A stretch of 64,000 bases of DNA from Nitrospinota bacterium. Lineage in GTDB: Bacteria > Nitrospinota > Nitrospinia > Nitrospinales > VA-1. The position numbers were made by a program, and so were the translations under genes. Each line of letters starts with the position of its first letter. Positions within the stretch are counted from its first letter, which is position 1. Below, one piece after another: positions 48,128 to 58,022 of this stretch. Location: NCBI GenBank assembly GCA_027619975.1, contig JAQCGX010000010.1:1-64000 (forward strand). Direction: 5' to 3'. Below the pieces are notes generated by a model that was not told where the DNA came from, ran no database searches, and was given only the letters and a program-made list of their open reading frames with translations.

Positions 48128-48631
48128 TTACTTTGTTGCTTTAGCTGAAACAGGTTTCCCGCGCATCCGTGCAAAGTCTTTTGAATCTCGCAGGGAAATC
48201 AGGCCTTCAATGGTAGCCTTAACCACATTATGCGGGTTGTTGGTTCGAATACATTTAGTCAAAATATCGCGAACACCAACAGCCTCCAAGACCGCTCGAA
48301 CGGCGCCGCCAGCGATCATCCCGGTTCCTCGGGATGCTGGCTTTAATAACACTCGACCTGCTCCAAAACGGCCGATAGTTTCATGGGGAATGGTTGATCC
48401 GTCAAGACTGACCTTAACAATATTTTTCTTTGCCTTTTCCACACCCTTGCGGATAGCTTCCGGAACTTCGTTGGCCTTCCCCAGCCCCCAACCTACCTCA
48501 CCTTCATGGTTACCAACCACAACAAGGGCGCTGAAACTAAACCGACGTCCACCTTTGACCACCTTCGCAACTCGGTTGATTTTTACTACCTTATCAACAT
48601 ATTCCTGTTTATTTTCGCGTTGTTCTGCCAA
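48128..48631 (-). CDS. rpsE: 30S ribosomal protein S5
   Basis: 167 residues. The start is TTG at 48631 with a strong GGAGG five bases upstream. S5 signature [17 protein letters not shown] is present. The upstream gap of 155 bp to rplR is unusual and holds an inverted-repeat element. Confidence 0.96.
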   Translation of the reverse strand: MAEQRENKQEYVDKVVKINRVAKVVKGGRRFSFSALVVVGNHEGEVGWGLGKANEVPEAIRKGVEKAKKNIVKVSLDGSTIPHETIGRFGAGRVLLKPASRGTGMIAGGAVRAVLEAVGVRDILTKCIRTNNPHNVVKATIEGLISLRDSKDFARMRGKPVSAKATK

Positions 48632-48690
48632 TGCAACCTCCGGTCAACCGCAAGCATTCCTTTTCAGGTACACGCTACGGCGCAGCTTAA

Positions 48691-48785
48691 GGGAACTTCT
48701 AATAATTGATATTTTTTGGCTATTATAACTACCACCCTTAAAATATTTCGGGCCGGATTATAATCCAAGTTATTTACTGGGTATC
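48691..48785. repeat. Inverted-repeat element, copy 4, within the spc operon
   Basis: Left end GGGAACTTCTAATAATTGAT after TTAA, sharing GATATTTTTTGGC with the copy at 18653. The right end, more degraded, is AAGTTATTTACTGGGTATC followed by TTTA at the rplR stop. It lengthens the rplR-rpsE gap without a polar stop. Confidence 0.5.
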
Positions 48786-48786
48786 T

Positions 48787-49152
48787 TTAGAATTTAACGC
48801 CCTTTTCCCTGACCCCGTCGGCAAGGGCTTTCACCCTGCCCGCATAAATAAAACCGTTGCGATCGTAGTAGATTTCCTTGATCCCCTGTTTAACGGCTTT
48901 CTCTCCGAGGAGATTACCCACCAAAGCCGCTGCCGCAACATTGCCCCCATTTTTCATTTTCTCTTTAAACATTGGAGATAATGAAGACTCTGCCGCAAGG
49001 GTTTTTCCCCCCTTATCATCTATGATTTGCGCATAAATATGTTTCGAGCTCTTAAATACGGTCAGGCGAAGTCTCTCAGTATTGGTCTGGACTTTCTTTT
49101 TGACCCTTCTTTTCCTAGCTTCTCTTAAGCGTTGTCTTTCTGAAGTTTTCAT
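48787..49152 (-). CDS. rplR: 50S ribosomal protein L18
   Basis: 121 residues. RLTVFKSSKHIYAQIIDD, and the standard end ...REKGVKF. It binds 5S rRNA with L5. Its stop codon coincides with the boundary of the inverted-repeat element. Confidence 0.97.
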   Translation of the reverse strand: MKTSERQRLREARKRRVKKKVQTNTERLRLTVFKSSKHIYAQIIDDKGGKTLAAESSLSPMFKEKMKNGGNVAAAALVGNLLGEKAVKQGIKEIYYDRNGFIYAGRVKALADGVREKGVKF

Positions 49153-49155
49153 AAG

Positions 49156-49710
49156 TTATTTACCTTTGCTCCCAGCGCCGGCTTTACCAGCCTTTCTTTG
49201 AATCCGTTCTGTTGAGTACATAACCCCTTTTCCTTTATAGGGTTCTGGGGGCCGGAAACTCCTTATTTCTGCCGCCGCCTGCCCGACTTTTTCCTTGTCA
49301 ATGCCCTTCACGATGATCGTGTTCTTTTTTGGATCCACTTCGAACTCGATCCCATCGACGGCAGGGTAATCAATTGAGTGGGAAAACCCAAGGTTGAGAA
49401 GCAGGTTTTTTCCTTTGAGTTCCACCTTGTATCCAACACCAACAATATTGAGCTGTTTAGAAAAACCATCGGTGACGCCGGTGACCATGTTACTGACCAG
49501 TGTCCGGGTCAAACCGTGAAGGGATCGGTCCAGTCTTCCGTCGCTTGGACGAATAACTCGTATCTCTTCCCCTTCCAACTCAAGCTTCATGTTAGTGTGC
49601 AAAGCTCGCTGCATTTGTCCCTTGGGGCCCTTTACCCGAAATACATCACCTTCGGATTTGCAGTCCACCCCAGAGGGTATTTTAATTGGTAGTTTTCCGA
49701 TTCTTGACAT
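49156..49710 (-). CDS. rplF: 50S ribosomal protein L6
   Basis: 184 residues, the usual length. MSRIGKLPIKIPSGV start, central LLNLGFSHS and C-terminal EIRSFRPPEPYKGKGV. The last about ten residues are Lys/Gly-rich. Three bases separate it from rplR. Confidence 0.97.
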   Translation of the reverse strand: MSRIGKLPIKIPSGVDCKSEGDVFRVKGPKGQMQRALHTNMKLELEGEEIRVIRPSDGRLDRSLHGLTRTLVSNMVTGVTDGFSKQLNIVGVGYKVELKGKNLLLNLGFSHSIDYPAVDGIEFEVDPKKNTIIVKGIDKEKVGQAAAEIRSFRPPEPYKGKGVMYSTERIQRKAGKAGAGSKGK

Positions 49711-49720
49711 AATTAGTTAT

Positions 49721-50116
49721 CTACCAGACGAAGCCCAGCACTTCTCCGCCTATGCCTTTTTCTCTACATTTCTGACCGGTGAGTACACCGGAGGATGTAG
49801 ACACGATGGCTGTTCCCAAACCATTCAATACTCTGGGAACTTCCTCTCGTCCAACATAGTGACGTCGACCAGGCTTGCTGATTCTTTTAATACCGTGAAT
49901 AACAGGTTCATCATTATGATATTTCAAAAAGACCCGCAATATTCCCTGCTTATTATCTTCATACACCTTGAAGTTCTTGATATAACCTTCATCCTTCAAA
50001 ATCTCGACGATGCGGGTTTTCATGCGGGAATTGGGAATATCAATCTTTGTATGGCTGACCATAAGACCGTTTCGAATGCGTGTGAAAAGGTCTGCAATGG
50101 GATCTGTCATGGACAT
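49721..50116 (-). CDS. rpsH: 30S ribosomal protein S8
   Basis: 131 residues. [17 protein letters not shown] start and [22 protein letters not shown] at the end. Central-domain 16S rRNA binder and, in other bacteria, the repressor of the spc operon. Confidence 0.97.
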   Translation of the reverse strand: MSMTDPIADLFTRIRNGLMVSHTKIDIPNSRMKTRIVEILKDEGYIKNFKVYEDNKQGILRVFLKYHNDEPVIHGIKRISKPGRRHYVGREEVPRVLNGLGTAIVSTSSGVLTGQKCREKGIGGEVLGFVW

Positions 50117-50153
50117 GTTCTAATGAATCTCCTAATTTTAAACTGACTGTCTA

Positions 50154-50339
50154 TTACCAACTTGCTTTGGTCACACCGGGGATCTCCCCGCGCAGCGCCC
50201 GCTCTCTGAAACAAATGCGGCACATGCCGAATTTCCTGAGAAACGCCCGGGGCCTTCCACATACCCGGCACCGATTATAATTTCTGACTTCAAACTTGGG
50301 TTTTCTTTCTGATTTCGCAATCAGTGATTTCTTTGCCAT
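50154..50339 (-). CDS. rpsZ: 30S ribosomal protein S14, short zinc type
   Basis: 61 residues with CRVCGRP...CRICF, the four-cysteine zinc form typical of many non-gamma bacteria. Placed between rplE and rpsH. Confidence 0.96.
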   Translation of the reverse strand: MAKKSLIAKSERKPKFEVRNYNRCRVCGRPRAFLRKFGMCRICFRERALRGEIPGVTKASW

Positions 50340-50379
50340 TTAAACTACCGTGGTTAGCACATCCGCAAATGGATGATAA

Positions 50380-50919
50380 TTATTTTCTTAAAGGAAAGCC
50401 CATGCTTTTCAGCAGACACCTTCCCTCTTCATCGTTCTTGGCAGTGGTGCAAATGGTGATATTCATCCCCTTAATTTGATCAATTTTATCGAAATCAATT
50501 TCCGGGAAAATCAATTGCTCTTTGACACCGACCGTGTAGTTCCCACGTCCGTCAAATGCTTTTGGGGGCAAACCTTTAAAGTCACGAACCCTGGGCAATG
50601 AGAAGGTCACAAATCTTTCAAAGAATTCGTACATTCGATGACCGCGCATGGTGACCATAACTCCAATGGGCACGCCCTCTCGCAATTTGAAATTAGATAT
50701 CGCCTTTTTAGCCTTTGTGACAACAGGTTTTTGACCGGTAATCAATCTCAATTGCTCCACACCTGCTTCGATCAACTTTGCGTTTTGCAACGCTTCCCCT
50801 AGCCCCATATTAATTACGATTTTCTCTAACCGGGGAACCAGCATTACATTTCCCAACCCGAGGTCTTTTTGAATTTGAGCCCGGTGTTTCTCTTTAAAAT
50901 TACTTTCAAAATTTGCCAT
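50380..50919 (-). CDS. rplE: 50S ribosomal protein L5
   Basis: 179 residues. [16 protein letters not shown] near the N-terminus and a typical [17 protein letters not shown] end. It binds 5S rRNA at the central protuberance. Confidence 0.97.
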   Translation of the reverse strand: MANFESNFKEKHRAQIQKDLGLGNVMLVPRLEKIVINMGLGEALQNAKLIEAGVEQLRLITGQKPVVTKAKKAISNFKLREGVPIGVMVTMRGHRMYEFFERFVTFSLPRVRDFKGLPPKAFDGRGNYTVGVKEQLIFPEIDFDKIDQIKGMNITICTTAKNDEEGRCLLKSMGFPLRK

Positions 50920-50920
50920 A

Positions 50921-51262
50921 TCAGACCTTGTCCATCACGTCGTTACACTTAACACAAACGCGAACACGCTTTCCATCTTCAAGCTTTTTCCGTTTGATGC
51001 GAACTCCTTTGCCACATTTATCGCAAAACAGAAGCACATTGGAAATATTCATTTTTCCTTCGCGCTCAACAATACCGCTCTGCTGGGATTTACCATCACC
51101 CTTCAAATGGCGCTTATACATGTTCAGTTTTTCTACGAGCAATCTGTTTTCCGCAGGAATCAGAGAAAGTATTTTGCCTTTCTTTCCCTTCTCGCGCCCG
51201 GATATCACCTGAACAATATCATCTTTCTTTAACTTCATCTTCTTGGGAGCAGCTTGTATCAT
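50921..51262 (-). CDS. rplX: 50S ribosomal protein L24
   Basis: 113 residues. The ATG at 51262 overlaps the rplN stop (ATGA) and has AGAGG upstream, so it is preferred over an internal ATG at 51238. KOW motif [16 protein letters not shown]. An unusual Cys pair (FCDKCG and CVKC) near the C-terminus may bind zinc. Confidence 0.95.
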   Translation of the reverse strand: MIQAAPKKMKLKKDDIVQVISGREKGKKGKILSLIPAENRLLVEKLNMYKRHLKGDGKSQQSGIVEREGKMNISNVLLFCDKCGKGVRIKRKKLEDGKRVRVCVKCNDVMDKV

Positions 51263-51627
51263 AAAACCTCTGGCGCCAGGGAAAGAATTTTCATAAATCT
51301 CTTGGCCCGCAACTCCCTGGCAACAGGACCAAATATACGGGTGCCGACAGGCTCTTTGTTTTCATTGATCAAGACTGCCGCATTACCGTCAAATTTAATA
51401 TAACTACCATTGGGACGGCGGATTTCTTTTCTGGTTCGCACGACAACGGCTTTCTTGACCTCGCCCTTTTTAATCGCACCGTTAGGCTCTACCTCGCGCA
51501 CCGCAACGACAATGATGTCCCCGACTCTGGCATAACGCCGACGAGACCCGCCTAACACCTTAATACACTGAACCACTCGGGCTCCTGAATTGTCAGCAAC
51601 ATCTAAAACGGTTCTCAACTGTATCAT
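51259..51627 (-). CDS. rplN: 50S ribosomal protein L14
   Basis: 122 residues. [20 protein letters not shown] start and FGPVARELR end. Its ATG overlaps the rpsQ stop (ATGA). Confidence 0.97.
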   Translation of the reverse strand: MIQLRTVLDVADNSGARVVQCIKVLGGSRRRYARVGDIIVVAVREVEPNGAIKKGEVKKAVVVRTRKEIRRPNGSYIKFDGNAAVLINENKEPVGTRIFGPVARELRAKRFMKILSLAPEVL

Positions 51628-51905
51628 TTCGCTCGTCCTTGCTCTGCAACTGCGGCCCGTTTAACGATTTCAATAAGACGCCAGCGCTTGTCTTTGCTCA
51701 AAGGGCGGGTTTCACAAACAGTGATAAGATCGCCTGGCTCGCACTCATTTTTCTCATCGTGAACTTTATATTTCTTTGTCGTATTCACGACTTTCTTAAA
51801 AGTCGGGTCCGTAAAGCGGCGCGCGACTTTGATCACAACGGTCTTTTGCATCTTGTTACTGACAACCGTTCCCGTTAATGTCTTTTTTCTTGCTTCGATA
51901 TTCAA
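51624..51905 (-). CDS. rpsQ: 30S ribosomal protein S17
   Basis: 93 residues. [21 protein letters not shown] and [18 protein letters not shown] are typical. OB-fold 16S rRNA binder with a short basic tail. Confidence 0.97.
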   Translation of the reverse strand: MNIEARKKTLTGTVVSNKMQKTVVIKVARRFTDPTFKKVVNTTKKYKVHDEKNECEPGDLITVCETRPLSKDKRWRLIEIVKRAAVAEQGRAK

Positions 51906-51954
51906 AAGAATCTCCTTAATAATAATCTTCTATCCACGCTCAAACCATCCGCCC

Positions 51955-52173
51955 TCAGGACTTAACTTCTTCCTCTTTACAGGCAATATTCCGTGCTTGA
52001 TTCTGGATGGTTTTGATACGGGCAATATCCCGGCGAATGAGGCGCAACCGGCTGGGATTTTCAATCTTTCCTGTCGCCAATTGGAACTTCAGATTAAAAA
52101 ACTCCTGCTGCAAATCATCTACTTTTTCCTGCCTCTCCTTTTCGGAGAGATCTCTGACATCCGCCGTTTTCAT
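51955..52173 (-). CDS. rpmC: 50S ribosomal protein L29
   Basis: 72 residues. Helical hairpin VRDLSEKERQEKVDDLQQEF with FNLKFQLATGKIENPSRLR. Located at the polypeptide exit tunnel. Confidence 0.96.
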   Translation of the reverse strand: MKTADVRDLSEKERQEKVDDLQQEFFNLKFQLATGKIENPSRLRLIRRDIARIKTIQNQARNIACKEEEVKS

Positions 52174-52207
52174 ATTTCTTCCTGGAAATTAACTAAATTT
52201 TTCAACA

Positions 52208-52612
52208 TCAGTTTGTAATAAATCGCGTTGCCAAAGGCAACTTATGAGCGGCAAGCCGAAACGCTTCCTTCGCAACCACTTCGGAAACTCCTTCCATTTC
52301 ATACAGAATCCGGCCTGGTTTTATCACGGCCACCCAGTATTCAGGATTTCCCTTTCCCTTACCCATTCTTGTCTCAGCAGGCTTCTTCGAAACTGGCTTA
52401 TCAGGAAATATCCTGAGCCAGATCTTACCACCACGCTTGATATAACGAGTCATGGCAATTCGAGCTGCCTCGATTTGCCGGTCAGTGATCCGGCCACATT
52501 CGGACGCCTGCAAACCAAAAGAACCGAAACTGATCGTACCACCACGATACGCAGTACCACGCATTCGGCCCTTATGCCGCTTCCGATACTTAACTTTTTT
52601 GGGCATCAACAT
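52208..52612 (-). CDS. rplP: 50S ribosomal protein L16
   Basis: 134 residues. Starts [11 protein letters not shown] like most L16 proteins; GGAGGG lies nine to ten bases upstream of the first ATG. The conserved [20 protein letters not shown] is present. Confidence 0.97.
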   Translation of the reverse strand: MLMPKKVKYRKRHKGRMRGTAYRGGTISFGSFGLQASECGRITDRQIEAARIAMTRYIKRGGKIWLRIFPDKPVSKKPAETRMGKGKGNPEYWVAVIKPGRILYEMEGVSEVVAKEAFRLAAHKLPLATRFITN

Positions 52613-52690
52613 GATGCCAGCCCTCCAAATTAAAACTACAACTAGTTTATTTATTCAAAAGAATGCTCAATACGCCAACACATTCTCAAA

Positions 52691-53377
52691 TTAACTCTGT
52701 TCTCGCTCGCCTTTTTTCTTGGCAAATTCAGTAATAACAACACCTTTTTCAGGAAGAATGTCGCCGCGATAGACCCACACCTTGACTCCAATGATCCCAT
52801 AAGTGGTTTTTGAAGAAGCTGTGCCATAATCAATATCAGCTCGCAGGGTGTGCAAGGGAACTCGTCCCTGCCGATACCACTCACTTCGCGCAATTTCAGC
52901 TCCTCCCAGTCGACCCGAAACTCGAATCTTGATCCCCTTAGCTCCAAACCGAAGGGCCGATACAACACTTTTCTTCATAGCCCTTCGAAATGCGATCCTT
53001 TTCATTAACTGCAATGCAATATTCTGGGCGATGAGGGCCGCATCAAGTTCCGCCCTGCGGACCTCCTTGATATTGAGGCTGACCTGCTTGCCATTCATCA
53101 ACTTTTGCAACTCTTCTTTCAGACGATCGACTTCCGTACCTTTTTTGCCGATGATGATACCTGGTCGAGCCGTATGAATATTGACTCGCACACGGTTGGC
53201 AGAACGCTCGATCTCCACTTTAGATATCCCCGCATGCCCCAGGGTATCATTGATAAATTTCCTGATCTTTATATCATCGATCAGAAAATCTGCGTAATCC
53301 TTACGAGCGTACCAGTTTGAAATCCACGTCTTGTTGTAGCCCAGGCGAAAACCATAGGGGTGAACTTTTTGACCCAC
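52691..53377 (-). CDS. rpsC: 30S ribosomal protein S3
   Basis: 228 residues. [18 protein letters not shown] start, KH domain with [14 protein letters not shown] and C-terminal RADIDYGTA. Part of the mRNA entry channel. Confidence 0.97.
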   Translation of the reverse strand: MGQKVHPYGFRLGYNKTWISNWYARKDYADFLIDDIKIRKFINDTLGHAGISKVEIERSANRVRVNIHTARPGIIIGKKGTEVDRLKEELQKLMNGKQVSLNIKEVRRAELDAALIAQNIALQLMKRIAFRRAMKKSVVSALRFGAKGIKIRVSGRLGGAEIARSEWYRQGRVPLHTLRADIDYGTASSKTTYGIIGVKVWVYRGDILPEKGVVITEFAKKKGEREQS

Positions 53378-53378
53378 T

Positions 53379-53729
53379 TTATTCCTCCGAAACCAGTTTT
53401 TCGTCTAATATCATGGTGATATGACTTGTTCTCTTACGAATCACAGTCGCCATTCCACGTGCGCGAGGCATGTTGCGTTTCCAGGTAACACCTTCGTCAA
53501 CAGTTATCCTCTTTACAACCAAATCATCCACATCCACCACCTTATGATTCTCCTCAGCATTAGCAATGGCCGATTTCAGCAGTTTCTGAAACTGCAAGGC
53601 CACACGTTTGCGCAAAAAGACCAGGGTATTCATCGCGTCATTAACATTCTTACCGCGAATCATATTTGCAACCAACCGAGCCTTCTGAGGGGTAGTTCTA
53701 GTGTGTCTAAGGATAGCTTTAACTTCCAT
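53379..53729 (-). CDS. rplV: 50S ribosomal protein L22
   Basis: 116 residues. The [15 protein letters not shown] motif and the loop [17 protein letters not shown] that reaches into the exit tunnel and affects macrolide binding. Confidence 0.97.
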   Translation of the reverse strand: MEVKAILRHTRTTPQKARLVANMIRGKNVNDAMNTLVFLRKRVALQFQKLLKSAIANAEENHKVVDVDDLVVKRITVDEGVTWKRNMPRARGMATVIRKRTSHITMILDEKLVSEE

Positions 53730-53752
53730 AATAACCTGTTATTCCTGTCTAT

Positions 53753-54034
53753 TTATTTAGGGGCTGCTTTTTTGGTCTTCCCGCCATGAGACTTAAATGT
53801 TCTCGTTGGCGAAAATTCCCCTAGCTTGTGTCCCACCATGTTTTCAGATACAAAAACCGGAATGAATTTTTTCCCGTTATGCACGGCCATTGTATGACCG
53901 ACAAAGTCGGGTGTCACAGTGGAACGGCGAGACCAGGTCTTCATGATCTTTCTCTCGTTCAACCGATTCATTTCGTCTATTTTCTTTTGTAGATGATCAT
54001 CTACAAAAGCGCCTTTTTTTAATGAACGTGCCAT
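53753..54034 (-). CDS. rpsS: 30S ribosomal protein S19
   Basis: 93 residues. [15 protein letters not shown] start, [19 protein letters not shown] core and [15 protein letters not shown] end. Forms the small-subunit head with S13. Confidence 0.97.
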   Translation of the reverse strand: MARSLKKGAFVDDHLQKKIDEMNRLNERKIMKTWSRRSTVTPDFVGHTMAVHNGKKFIPVFVSENMVGHKLGEFSPTRTFKSHGGKTKKAAPK

Positions 54035-54062
54035 ATTTTTCCTGATCTAGCCTAGCGGCTTA

Positions 54063-54893
54063 TTATTTCTTTTTCCGTTTAGACACAATATACTTGCTTG
54101 AATCTTTCTTTTTCTTTCTTGTCTTCAACCCCTTGGCAAGCTGCCCCCAGGGACTACAAGGATGACGCCCGCCAGAGGACCTTCCTTCTCCACCACCCAT
54201 TGGATGATCCACCGGATTCATCGCTACCGCTCGAACCCTGGGCCGACGTCCCAACCATCGAGTCCTGCCGGCTTTGCCCATGGAAATATTTTCAAAGTCG
54301 GCATTCCCTACTATCCCGATAGTGGCACGGCATTTCTTTTCAACCCTACGAACTTCTCCGGATGAAAGCTTCAAGGTGGCATACTGACCATCCTTGGCCA
54401 TTAACTGCGTTGAGTTACCAGCAGTACGGGCCAATTGGCCACCTTTTCCAGGGCGCATCTCAACATTGTGAACAAGAGTTCCATCGGGGATATTCTCGAG
54501 AGGGAGGCAATTACCAACCTTGATCTCAACATCTTTTCCCGAGGATACCATGTCTCCGACAACGAGTTTGGAAGGAGATAGAATATACCTCTTTTCACCA
54601 TCTTTGTAAAATAAAAGTGCAATATTTGCGGACCGATTGGGATCATATTCGATTCCAGCAACGCGGGCTTCGATATTATCCTTATTCCTCTTGAAGTCAA
54701 TCAGACGATACTGCTTACGGTGCCCTCCACCTCGGCGCTTGGCTGTAATCCTGCCGTGGTTATTTCGCCCACCCTTTCGGGCAATTGAAACCAGAAGGCT
54801 TTTCTCCGGAGTGGATTTAGTGATTTCGTCAAAACCGGAATAAGTTAGAAACCTAACTCCGGCAGACCTTGGATTTAATTTCCTGATGGGCAT
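54063..54893 (-). CDS. rplB: 50S ribosomal protein L2
   Basis: 276 residues. [18 protein letters not shown] near the N-terminus and the conserved [19 protein letters not shown] near the peptidyl-transferase-adjacent loop. Confidence 0.98.
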   Translation of the reverse strand: MPIRKLNPRSAGVRFLTYSGFDEITKSTPEKSLLVSIARKGGRNNHGRITAKRRGGGHRKQYRLIDFKRNKDNIEARVAGIEYDPNRSANIALLFYKDGEKRYILSPSKLVVGDMVSSGKDVEIKVGNCLPLENIPDGTLVHNVEMRPGKGGQLARTAGNSTQLMAKDGQYATLKLSSGEVRRVEKKCRATIGIVGNADFENISMGKAGRTRWLGRRPRVRAVAMNPVDHPMGGGEGRSSGGRHPCSPWGQLAKGLKTRKKKKDSSKYIVSKRKKK

Positions 54894-54898
54894 ACCAA

Positions 54899-55186
54899 TC
54901 AGACTCCCTCAAACATTTCTATTTTATCGCCGTCTTTCAAGCGAAGCATTGCCTTTTTCCAATTCTTAGATACACCGACCGTTTTCCCGAAACGCCGACT
55001 TTTACCTCGCACGTTTACCGTGTTGACCTGAAGCACGGTGACACTAAAAATCTTTTCAACGGCATTTTTGATTTGAATTTTGTTTGCATCAGGATTCACA
55101 CGAAACACCAGCCAATTGCCATCCTCCTGCAAAAGTGTGCTTTTTTCTGTGATCATGGGTTTTACTAGAACACGATATTTATCCAT
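54899..55186 (-). CDS. rplW: 50S ribosomal protein L23
   Basis: 95 residues. [20 protein letters not shown] and the loop [20 protein letters not shown]. Docking site for trigger factor and SRP at the exit tunnel. Confidence 0.97.
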   Translation of the reverse strand: MDKYRVLVKPMITEKSTLLQEDGNWLVFRVNPDANKIQIKNAVEKIFSVTVLQVNTVNVRGKSRRFGKTVGVSKNWKKAMLRLKDGDKIEMFEGV

Positions 55187-55812
55187 CAGGCCAACCGCTC
55201 CTCAATTTTTTTCAACGCCTGCGGGGTACAGAATATTTTATCATGCACCGCCAGATCGTAAACGTTAAGCCCATCTACCAAGAGAACATCCACACCCTGC
55301 AAATTGCGAACCCCCAATTCCAAGTTATGGTTCCTTTCGGAAAGTAAAAACAAAGTTTTCCTGGGAGAACCAAGACTCTTCAATAGCTGCACAACTTCAC
55401 TGGTTTTAGGATTATCAATGCTGAGCTTGTCAACCACATGGAATTTATCAGATTTAACCCCGTCGGTAAGAATTGACTTGAGGGCAAGTTGCTTCGTCTT
55501 CTTTGACATCTTGAAGCTATAATCCCTTGGTGTGGGACCAAAAACCGTCATTCCGCCTCGCCAAATAGGAGACCTGGAATTTCCCGCGCGAGCACGGCCC
55601 GTCCCCTTTTGCTTCCAAGGCTTCTTGCCGCTGCCATGCAACTCCCCCTTGTTGCGCTTGGTGGCAGCCGATCCGCTTCTGCGGGCGGCGAGCTGATACA
55701 CCACGTACTGCTGAACCAAGTGCTCCTTGACTTCAACATCAAACACTGCGGGGGACGCGCTAACAGTTCCTACCTTTTTTTTATTTACGTCCAATAATTC
55801 CAGTTCCGGCAT
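55186..55812 (-). CDS. rplD: 50S ribosomal protein L4
   Basis: 208 residues. The loop KPWKQKGTGRARAGNSRSP reaches the exit tunnel. L4 represses the S10 operon in enterics; such regulation is not evident here. Confidence 0.97.
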   Translation of the reverse strand: MPELELLDVNKKKVGTVSASPAVFDVEVKEHLVQQYVVYQLAARRSGSAATKRNKGELHGSGKKPWKQKGTGRARAGNSRSPIWRGGMTVFGPTPRDYSFKMSKKTKQLALKSILTDGVKSDKFHVVDKLSIDNPKTSEVVQLLKSLGSPRKTLFLLSERNHNLELGVRNLQGVDVLLVDGLNVYDLAVHDKIFCTPQALKKIEERLA

Positions 55813-55815
55813 TCT

Positions 55816-56445
55816 TTACACTCTTTCGGATTTAAAAATTCTCACAATACGACCGTTTGCTCCCGGTACCGCGCCTCGCACCAAAAGAACATTATTCTCA
55901 CTGTCCACCCGAACAACCTTAAGGTTTTGGACCTGGATGGACTCGCCACCCATACGGCCTGGCATTTTTTTACCTTTTAAAACGCGACCCGGATAGGTGT
56001 GCATACCTATGGATCCACCGCCGCGAAATATTTCCGCATGACCATGAGAGGCAGGTGCCCCTCCAAACCCGTGGCGCTTCAAGACTCCGGCAAATCCACG
56101 TCCCTTGGACGTCCCGATGACATTAACCAAGTCGCCCTCGTTGAACATATCAACGTTCAACGGTTTGCCGATATCCGCGTCTTCAAGAACTTGCCCTCTA
56201 AATTCCGCAAGAAATTTCGCTGGGGGGAATTTGATTTTGTCATAAAACCCTTGCAAGGGCTTGTTGGTATGCTTTGATTTTCTTTCACCATAAGCCACTA
56301 GAACAGCCTCATAGCCATCTTTCGCAACGGTTTTCTTAAGAACAGGAACACACTTGTCCACCTGAATCACCGTCACCGGGACACAGTCCCCTGTCTCAGA
56401 GAAGATTTGCGTCATCCCCACTTTTTTACCGAATATGCCTTTCAT
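55816..56445 (-). CDS. rplC: 50S ribosomal protein L3
   Basis: 209 residues. MKGIFGKKVGMTQIF start and GTSKGRGFAGVLKRHGFGG, including the conserved Gln/His-rich tip near the peptidyl-transferase centre. Confidence 0.97.
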   Translation of the reverse strand: MKGIFGKKVGMTQIFSETGDCVPVTVIQVDKCVPVLKKTVAKDGYEAVLVAYGERKSKHTNKPLQGFYDKIKFPPAKFLAEFRGQVLEDADIGKPLNVDMFNEGDLVNVIGTSKGRGFAGVLKRHGFGGAPASHGHAEIFRGGGSIGMHTYPGRVLKGKKMPGRMGGESIQVQNLKVVRVDSENNVLLVRGAVPGANGRIVRIFKSERV

Positions 56446-56481
56446 AATTCCTCAATACCTTCCTGGATATGCCGCCTGGGA

Positions 56482-56790
56482 TTAAAGCTTGATTTCGATG
56501 TCCACTCCGCCGGACAAATCAAGTTTCATCAAAGCATCCACCGTTTGCGGTGTTGGCTCCAGAATTTCTAAGATCCGCTTGTGCGTCCGAATCTCGAATT
56601 GTTCACGAGACTTTTTATCAACATGCGGGGACCGCAAAACAGTCCATTTATTTCTTACCGTTGGCAAAGGAATCGGCCCCACCACCTTGGCACCTGTGCG
56701 CTTTGTGGTTTCCACGATTTCACTTACCGACCAATCCAGCAGCTTATGGTCATACGCCTTGAGCTTTATCTTTATTTTTTGATCGTTCAT
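56482..56790 (-). CDS. rpsJ: 30S ribosomal protein S10
   Basis: 102 residues. [17 protein letters not shown] start and [16 protein letters not shown]10 also forms the NusB/NusE antitermination partner. Its ATG overlaps the tuf stop (TAATG). Confidence 0.97.
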   Translation of the reverse strand: MNDQKIKIKLKAYDHKLLDWSVSEIVETTKRTGAKVVGPIPLPTVRNKWTVLRSPHVDKKSREQFEIRTHKRILEILEPTPQTVDALMKLDLSGGVDIEIKL

Positions 56791-57980
56791 TATTCCAGTA
56801 TCTTGTTAACGACCCCAGCCCCAACGGTACGGCCGCCTTCGCGAATAGCGAATCGAAGCCCTTCCGCCATCGCTACCGGCGTGATCAATTGAATTTCTAA
56901 AGTTACATTATCGCCGGGCATTACCATCTCCACCCCTGTAGGCAGGGTCGAGACACCGGTTACGTCCGTGGTCCGAAAATAAAACTGAGGGCGATAGCCG
57001 TTGAAAAATGGTGTGTGCCGCCCGCCTTCATCCTTTGTCAAAATATAAACTTCAGCGCTGAATTTTGTATGCGGAGTGATTGTTCCGGGCTTTGCCAGAA
57101 CCTGCCCGCGCTCAATATCATCCCGCTTGGTTCCCCTGAGCAGAATACCAACATTCTCTCCCGCGCGACCTTCATCGAGCAACTTGCGGAACATTTCAAC
57201 GCCAGTCGCCGTGGTTTTGGTTGTAGGGCGAAATCCTACAATCTCCACCTCATCACCAACCTTCAGAATTCCAGTCTCGATACGACCCGTAGCAACCGTC
57301 CCACGACCCGAGATACTAAAAATATCCTCGATAGGCATCAAGAAAGGCTTATCGACCGGGCGCTCAGGAACAGGGAAGTAAGTATCCAAAGCTTCCATCA
57401 AATCCCAGATACATTTGGCTTTTCCTTCATCGGTCGGATTCTGCAAAGCATGCAGGGCACTGCCGCGTATCACCGGAACTTCATCTCCAGGGAACTCATA
57501 TTTATCAAGCAATTCCCTGACTTCCATTTCAACCAGATCCAGCAATTCAGGATCATCCACCATATCGCACTTGTTCATGAACACGAGAATCTTGGGAACA
57601 CCGACCTGACGCGCCAGCAGAATGTGCTCACGCGTTTGTGGCATTGGACCGTCCGATGCATTCAAAACCAGGATAGCTCCATCCATTTGCGCCGCACCGG
57701 TAATCATGTTTTTCACGTAATCCGCATGCCCAGGACAATCTACGTGAGCATAATGCCGGTTCACCGTATTGTACTCAACATGGGCGATGGCGATCGTGAT
57801 ACCGCGTTCTTTTTCCTCAGGAGCCTTGTCGATTTGATCAAAGGCAATTTTTGTCGCCAAACCTTTGGTCGCCAATACTTCTGTAATCGCTGCCGTCAAA
57901 GTTGTCTTACCATGATCTACGTGACCGATGGTTCCAACATTTATGTGAGGCTTATCTCGGACAAATTTTTCTTTTGCCAT
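56790..57980 (-). CDS. tuf: Elongation factor Tu
   Basis: 396 residues. G1 GHVDHGKT at 19-26, [11 protein letters not shown] (G3) and NKCDMVD (G4). It carries aminoacyl-tRNA to the ribosome. Placed between fusA and rpsJ; no second tuf copy lies in this window. Confidence 0.98.
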   Translation of the reverse strand: MAKEKFVRDKPHINVGTIGHVDHGKTTLTAAITEVLATKGLATKIAFDQIDKAPEEKERGITIAIAHVEYNTVNRHYAHVDCPGHADYVKNMITGAAQMDGAILVLNASDGPMPQTREHILLARQVGVPKILVFMNKCDMVDDPELLDLVEMEVRELLDKYEFPGDEVPVIRGSALHALQNPTDEGKAKCIWDLMEALDTYFPVPERPVDKPFLMPIEDIFSISGRGTVATGRIETGILKVGDEVEIVGFRPTTKTTATGVEMFRKLLDEGRAGENVGILLRGTKRDDIERGQVLAKPGTITPHTKFSAEVYILTKDEGGRHTPFFNGYRPQFYFRTTDVTGVSTLPTGVEMVMPGDNVTLEIQLITPVAMAEGLRFAIREGGRTVGAGVVNKILE

Positions 57981-58022
57981 GCTGATCTACTCCAAAATTA
58001 TGTTATTTTATAAGGTAATTAG

